The notes under the pieces: model-generated | What the model saw: the letters and a program-made list of their open reading frames with translations, nothing else | Databases searched by the model: none | What the model was told of the DNA's origin: nothing | Shown here: piece after piece, positions 1 through 5,683 of the stretch | How the letters are laid out: each line of letters starts with the position of its first letter | Numbering within the stretch: the first letter of the stretch is position 1 | Program-made: the position numbers and the translations under genes | From: JBDSLU01 sp039916225 | Lineage (GTDB): Bacteria > Acidobacteriota > Vicinamibacteria > Vicinamibacterales > Vicinamibacteraceae | Length of the DNA stretch: 5,683 nucleotides | Assembly (NCBI GenBank): GCA_039916225.1 | Contig: JBDSLU010000311.1 | Coordinates: 1 to 5,683, forward strand | Direction of reading: 5' to 3'

Positions 1-55
1 GGCAACATGCCCGTGGCCAACTGCCCACTCGAGCGAGACCGACCCGCGGTTCGGA

Positions 56-385
56 CTAGAACCCCAGCTGAAGCCGGGCGACGTCCGACATCAGGTCGGC
101 GCTCCATGGCGGCTCCCACACGATGTCCACGCGGGCGTCGGCAACGCCGGGGACCGCCCGCACCCGAGCCTGCACCTCGGCAGGCAGTTGCTGGGCCGAC
201 GGGCACATCGGGCTGGTCAGCGTCATCGCCACGTGGACGACGGCGCCGGCGTCGATGACGATGTCGTAGATGAGGCCGAGCTCGTAGACGTTGACCGGGA
301 TCTCGGGATCGAAGACGGCGCTGATGGCGTCGACGACGTCGGGCTTCAGGGCCAGCGTGCGATCGGGATCCGCCGTCGGGGGCAC
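56..385 (-). CDS. sufT: SufT, DUF59/MIP18-family Fe-S assembly protein
   Basis: A 109-residue single-domain DUF59 (MIP18-like) protein, normal size for SufT. Members of this family help mature or deliver Fe-S clusters in the cytoplasm, and SufT is often the last gene of suf operons, as here. Family hallmarks seen are DPEIPVNVYELGLIYDI at about residues 26-42, the conserved cysteine in TSPMCPSA (Cys61), and a C-terminal WEPPWSADLMSDVARLQLGF block (90-109). The start is a GTG at 385; no ATG precedes the domain and no clear Shine-Dalgarno is visible. It lies 45 nt after sufU, in the same reading frame, with only the sufU TAG stop between them. The stop is TAG. The family assignment is secure; the exact biochemical role (carrier or accessory factor) is inferred from homologues. 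Confidence 0.93.
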   Translation of the reverse strand: MPPTADPDRTLALKPDVVDAISAVFDPEIPVNVYELGLIYDIVIDAGAVVHVAMTLTSPMCPSAQQLPAEVQARVRAVPGVADARVDIVWEPPWSADLMSDVARLQLGF

Positions 386-405
386 GTCAGCAGGATAGCG
401 CGGGC

Positions 406-423
406 GGCCCGGCGCCGCGGGCC
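406..423 (-). repeat. GC-rich intercistronic hairpin between sufU and sufT
   Basis: GGCCCG (406-411) and CGGGCC (418-423) form a 6-bp all-GC stem with a 6-nt loop, in the 45-nt gap between sufU and sufT. No run of T follows in the transcribed (minus) direction, so it does not look like an intrinsic terminator. It may be chance in such GC-rich DNA, or may affect mRNA stability or sufT translation. Confidence 0.35.
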
Positions 424-430
424 GGGCCAG

Positions 431-883
431 CTATTCCGTCGAGACGCTGGCGCCGGGTTGGTCGAGGGCGGCGCGCAGCGCGTGCCACGCCAGTGACGCG
501 CACTTCACGCGCGAGGGGAAGTCGCGGACGCCGGCGAAGGCCTCGAGCTTTTCGACCAGGTCGTCGCCCTCGGGCATCGACGCGTGCTCGTCGGTCACGA
601 GCTTCTGGAACGCCGAGGTGACGCGCTCGATCTCGGCCCGCGTGCGTCCCTTCAGGCAGTCGGTCATCATCGAGGCCGACGCCTGGGAGATGGCGCAGCC
701 GGAGCCGACGAAGCTGACGTCCTCGAGCACGTCGCCGTCCATCTTGACGAACACCGAGATGCGGTCGCCGCAGAGCGGGTTGTGCCCCGACGCCTTGGCC
801 GACGCCTCCGGCATCTCGCGCCGGTTCCGCGGCTTGCGATGGTGGTCGAGGATGACGTCCTGGTAGAGCTCGCGCAAGTCCAT
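431..883 (-). CDS. sufU: SufU, zinc-dependent sulfur acceptor/relay protein
   Basis: A 150-residue SufU of the IscU-like fold. In the Bacillus-type system SufU binds zinc, takes persulfide sulfur from SufS and passes it to the SufBCD scaffold. Seen in the sequence: N-terminus MDLRELYQDVILDHHRKPRN; metal-site residues Cys38 and Asp40 in HNPLCGDRI, Cys63 in GSGCAISQASASMM, and Cys128 in RVKCASLAWHAL. The 65-residue spacing between the second and third cysteines reflects the insertion that separates SufU from IscU. I chose the ATG at 883 because it matches the usual family N-terminus. The same frame stays open to a GTG at 913, but those 10 extra codons fall in an intergenic hairpin and have no family counterpart. 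It follows sufS by 55 nt and ends in TAG. No strong Shine-Dalgarno is visible. Confidence 0.94.
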   Translation of the reverse strand: MDLRELYQDVILDHHRKPRNRREMPEASAKASGHNPLCGDRISVFVKMDGDVLEDVSFVGSGCAISQASASMMTDCLKGRTRAEIERVTSAFQKLVTDEHASMPEGDDLVEKLEAFAGVRDFPSRVKCASLAWHALRAALDQPGASVSTE

Positions 884-900
884 GTGGCAATTTCTGCAAG

Positions 901-935
901 TTGCTCGGAGCACGCTCCGAGCAAGCTCCGAGCAC
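901..935 (-). repeat. Perfect 11-bp inverted repeat plus direct repeat between sufS and sufU
   Basis: On the plus strand TTGCTCGGAGC (901-911) is followed after 2 nt by its exact reverse complement GCTCCGAGCAA (914-924). That arm is repeated directly as GCTCCGAGCAC (925-935). In the sufS-sufU mRNA, the arm nearest sufU can pair either with the middle copy (tight loop) or with the copy nearest the sufS stop (10 bp, 13-nt loop), giving two mutually exclusive hairpins. They fill most of the gap and end 17 nt before the sufU ATG. No T-run follows, so this is not a typical terminator. A role in mRNA processing or in tuning sufU translation is inference. Confidence 0.75.
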
Positions 936-938
936 GGC

Positions 939-2192
939 TCAGCCGAAGAGCTTCCGGACTTCGAGGAGCGGCGGAATCGCGGCGTCGACGTCGGCGCGCG
1001 TGTTGTAGAGGCCGAAGGAGATGCGAGCGGTCGCCGGGATGCCGTAGCGATCCATCACCGGCTGGGCACAGTGCTGGCCGGTGCGGATGGCGACGCCGGC
1101 CTGGTCCAGCACGGTGCCGATGTCGTGCGGGTGGATGCCGTCCATGACGAACGACAGCACGCCCGACTTGCGGGCCGCGGTCCCGATGATGCGCAGGCCG
1201 GGAACCTCGGCGACGCGTGCCGTCGCGTACTCGAGCAGGTCGTGCTCGTGGGCGCCGACTTCGGTCAGGTCGTAGCGGCGGAGGAAATCGACCGCCGCGC
1301 CGAAGCCGACGACGCCGGCGATGTTCGGGGTGCCGGCCTCGAACTTGTGCGGCACCGGCGCCCAGGTGCTTTCCTCGAACGACACCGTCGAAATCATGTC
1401 GCCGCCGCCCTGGCAGGGCGGCATCTCGTCCAGCCAGCGGCGCTTGCCGTAGAGCGCGCCCGAACCGGTCGGGCCGTACATCTTGTGCGACGAGAAGGCG
1501 AAGAAGTCGCAGCCGATCGCCTGCACGTCGACCGGCAGGTGCGCCGCCGACTGGGCGCCGTCGACGATGACCGGCACACCACGGTCGTGTGCCAGCTCGA
1601 CGATCTCGCGCACCGGCAGGATGGTACCGAGGGCGTTCGAAATGTGGGCGACCGAGACGATCTTGGTGCGCGCGGTGAGGTGCTTCTCGAATTCCTCGAG
1701 GCTCACGTCGCCGCTCTCGTCGATCGGGACGACGTGCAGCTTGGCGCCGGTGATCTGCGCGATCAGCTGCCAGGGCACGATGTTGGAGTGGTGTTCGAGC
1801 CAGGTGACGAGAATCTCGTCGCCCGGCTTGAGACGCGGCCGGGCGAAGCTCTGCGCGACCAGATTCAGGCTGTCGGTGCAGCCCTTGGTCAGGACGATTT
1901 CGCCGGTTTCGCGCGCCCCGATGAAGCGCGCGATCTTGGCTCGCGCCCCTTCGTAGGCCGCCGTCGCCCGCTCCGACAGCTGGTGCGTGGCGCGGTGGAT
2001 GTTGGCGTTCTGGTGCCGGTAGAACTCGTCCAGCGCCTCCAGCACCTGCGTCGGCTTCTGCGTCGTGTTGGCGTTGTCGAGATAGACGAGGTCGCGATCG
2101 TGCACCCGCTCCGTGAGGATCGGGAACTCGCGCCGCGCCGCGTCGACGTCGAACTTCATCCGGGCCGGTGCGTGGGCGCCCTCGTGGCTCAT
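939..2192 (-). CDS. sufS: SufS, group II cysteine desulfurase (PLP-dependent)
   Basis: Converts L-cysteine to alanine and holds the released sulfur as a persulfide, feeding SufU. At 417 residues it is about the family length. Fold type I aminotransferase-class motifs seen: YLDNANTTQKP (37-47), EHHSN with the PLP-stacking His134, VDGAQSAAH (210-218, Asp211 to the PLP ring nitrogen), SSHKMYGPTG with the PLP Schiff-base Lys237, and RTGQHCAQP with the persulfide Cys375. His356 in HPHD lies 19 residues before Cys375, where SufU-using desulfurases such as that of Bacillus have the histidine that takes a SufU zinc ligand place; this agrees with sufU next door. The ATG at 2192 lies 6 nt after the sufD stop. 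A second ATG at 2159 starts MKFDVDAARREFPIL, closer to the usual family N-terminus; neither has a clear ribosome binding site, so the start is open. The stop is TGA. Confidence 0.95.
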   Translation of the reverse strand: MSHEGAHAPARMKFDVDAARREFPILTERVHDRDLVYLDNANTTQKPTQVLEALDEFYRHQNANIHRATHQLSERATAAYEGARAKIARFIGARETGEIVLTKGCTDSLNLVAQSFARPRLKPGDEILVTWLEHHSNIVPWQLIAQITGAKLHVVPIDESGDVSLEEFEKHLTARTKIVSVAHISNALGTILPVREIVELAHDRGVPVIVDGAQSAAHLPVDVQAIGCDFFAFSSHKMYGPTGSGALYGKRRWLDEMPPCQGGGDMISTVSFEESTWAPVPHKFEAGTPNIAGVVGFGAAVDFLRRYDLTEVGAHEHDLLEYATARVAEVPGLRIIGTAARKSGVLSFVMDGIHPHDIGTVLDQAGVAIRTGQHCAQPVMDRYGIPATARISFGLYNTRADVDAAIPPLLEVRKLFG

Positions 2193-2198
2193 GGTCGT

Positions 2199-3529
2199 CT
2201 AGTCGATGGGCAGCCGCTCGAGGAGCAGCCGCTCGAGATGGGTACGCAGCGCTTCCACCTCGATCCGCTCGACGATGTCGGCGGCGAAAGCGTGCAGCAG
2301 GATGGCGCGGGCGTGCTCCTCGCCGATGCCGCGCGACTTCAGGTAGAACTTCTGCGTCTCGTCGAGCTGACCGATGGTCGCACCGTGCGTGCACTTCACG
2401 TCGTCGGCGAAGATCTCGAGCTGCGGCTTGGTGTCGATGGTCGCGTCGTCCGACAGCAGCATGATCTTGTTGGTCTGCTTGGCGTCGGTCTTCTGCGCGT
2501 CCTCGCGGACGAAGATCTTGCCGTTGAACACGCCCTTGCCGCGGTCGTCGAGGATGCCCTTGTAGAGCTCGTGGCTCTCGCAGCGCGGCTTGGCGTGGTC
2601 GATGGTCGTGTGGTTGTCGACCAGCCGATCGCCGTCGACCAGGTAGAGCCCGTTGACCGTGCAGCTGATGCCTTCGGCGTCGAGCACGGCGTTGACGTCG
2701 TTGCGGACGATCGCGCCGCCGAGCGACACGCTCTCCGAAGCGAACACCGCGCCCCGGCCGAGATGCAGGTGCGTGCCGGAGACGTGGTGCGCCGCCTTGC
2801 TCTCGCGCTGCACGCGGCAGTACTCGACCTTCGATTCGTCGGCGCCGATCACTTCGGTGATGGCGTTGGTGAAGTACTCCTGCCCGGCCTCGCCGACGTA
2901 CGACTCGACGATCCGCACCTGGGCGTGATGCCCGATGCGCACCAGGTTGCGGACGTGGGCGCCGAACGCGGCCGGCGCGCTCGAGAGGAACACGAAGTGG
3001 ATCGGCCGTTCGACGACGACTTCGGGATCGACCACGAGGACGGCGCCGTCGTGAGCGAGGGCGGTGTTCAGGGCGGTGAAGCCCTTCATGTGGAACTTGA
3101 TGGCCTTGCCCCACAGCGATTCGATCAAGGCGCCGTCGGCGCCGATCGAGGAGGCGAGGTTGGCCAGGCGGACACCGGCGGGCAGCCCGTCGATGGCCGA
3201 CAGCTCCGGCGCGAAGCGGCCGTTGACGAACACGATCTCGTGGGCGTCGAGGCCGGGGACGGTGGCCTCGGCCCGCAGCGCGTCGAGGCTGGCGCGAGCC
3301 GGCGGAACGTCGGCGGCCGGATAGGCTTGGGCGGCGATCGGCGACACGTTGGTGTAGCGGAACTCCTCGTCGCGGGTCGTCGGGAAGCCCTCGGCCTGCA
3401 GGGTCTGCGCCGCGGCGGCGCGCCGGGACGTCAACCAGGCCGGCTCGATCGAGCGGCCACGGGCGGCTTCGACGCGGCTGACGTAGGCATCACGGGCGTC
3501 AGGCGACGCGGTCTGGGTCGCGGTGATGC

Positions 3530-3533
<4 letters not shown>
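2199..3533 (-). CDS. sufD: SufD, Fe-S scaffold complex subunit
   Basis: A 444-residue SufD. It pairs with SufB, and SufC dimers bind the pair to form the SufBC2D scaffold in the cytoplasm. An N-terminal helical region contains EEFRYTNVSPI (56-66) and a segment FTALNTALAHDGAVLV (152-167). It is followed by the beta-helix SufBD core, ending in KCTHGATIGQLDETQKFYLK (380-399) with His383, which corresponds by motif to E. coli SufD His360 at the SufB-SufD cluster interface. The C-terminal helices (SRGIGEEHARAILLHAFAADI) form the SufC-binding region. The start ATG at 3533 overlaps the sufC stop in an ATGA arrangement, which implies coupled translation. A GGAGG lies about 13 nt upstream inside sufC, somewhat far. 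The last residues (LERLLLERL) come from a short direct repeat of 13 bp. The stop is TAG. The identification is firm. Confidence 0.95.
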
Positions 3534-4288
<755 letters not shown>

Positions 4289-4312
4289 GACGGTTACGTG
4301 TAGCGACCTTTG

Positions 4313-4341
4313 GCGCCGTTGCTCGGCGCGTTCCGCGAACG
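4313..4341 (-). repeat. Two adjacent small hairpins between sufB and sufC
   Basis: GCGCCG (4313-4318) and CGGCGC (4324-4329) form a 6-bp stem with a 5-nt loop. Next to it, sharing base 4329, CGTTC (4329-4333) and GAACG (4337-4341) form a 5-bp stem with a 3-nt loop. Both lie in the 60-nt gap after the sufB stop. No T-run follows, so termination is not indicated. An effect on mRNA processing or differential expression is possible but unproven. Confidence 0.35.
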
Positions 4342-4348
4342 ACGGCGA

Positions 4349-5602
<1,254 letters not shown>

Positions 5603-5683
5603 TCTGCGCGGCGATGATTCTCGTGGTGAATTTTACTCGATCGCCATTTCCAACGGCCGGCAGCAGGTCGATAGCGGCACCAA

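Noticed and set aside
1..55. Possible terminator or next gene after sufT
   Set aside because: No stable hairpin with a T-run and no recognisable coding start can be supported in these 55 bases.
406..423. Intrinsic terminator after sufU
   Set aside because: The stem is short and no T-run follows in the transcribed direction, and sufT continues downstream.
911..913. GTG as the sufU start
   Set aside because: It sits inside the intergenic inverted repeat and adds residues not seen in the family; the ATG at 883 gives the expected N-terminus.
2211..2238. Short tandem repeat near the sufD 3' end
   Set aside because: It encodes the repeated L-E-R-L residues of the SufD C-terminus and looks like ordinary coding sequence.
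667..3114. Long arginine-rich open frame on the minus strand across sufD, sufS and sufU
   Set aside because: It is an out-of-frame reading of three well-supported genes, with the arginine and proline excess typical of shifted GC-rich coding sequence.

Overview
The window holds a six-gene suf operon for iron-sulfur cluster assembly, read entirely on the minus strand in the order sufB, sufC, sufD, sufS, sufU, sufT (from about 5550 down to 56). The DNA is GC-rich and codons end overwhelmingly in G or C. The set of SufU rather than SufE, plus a terminal SufT (DUF59/MIP18 family), fits a high-GC bacterium outside the E. coli type of Suf system. An acidobacterial or similar soil lineage is plausible but cannot be settled from the sequence.

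Layout, in transcription order: sufB (4349 to the right end, 5' end missing), a 60-nt gap with two small hairpins, sufC (3530-4288), sufD (2199-3533, overlapping sufC by 4 nt), sufS (939-2192, 6 nt after sufD), a 55-nt gap with a strong repeat/hairpin, sufU (431-883), a 45-nt gap with a GC hairpin, and sufT (56-385). Bases 1-55 hold nothing I can identify. No promoter or regulator gene is visible, because the 5' end of the operon is not present.

How the genes work together: SufS takes sulfur from cysteine as a persulfide, SufU accepts and relays it, SufB-SufC2-SufD is the ATP-driven scaffold on which the cluster is built, and SufT helps cluster maturation or delivery. Catalytic residues are intact in all six genes within the part that is present.

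The most notable observation is at the right end. From about 5544 the plus strand encodes 46 residues of a second, different SufB (about 76% identical to the matching part of the first), running off the window. The first 17-18 codons that a gene caller would give the minus-strand sufB are only the antisense of this second SufB. The two fragments meet head-to-head at a roughly 10-bp shared sequence (about 5543-5552), and both lack their N-termini. The plus-strand fragment also has quite different codon use. The simplest reading is a chimeric join between two genomes (assembly or amplification artefact). A real inversion or recombination is the alternative. Apart from this I see a conventional Suf operon and no evidence for a new system.
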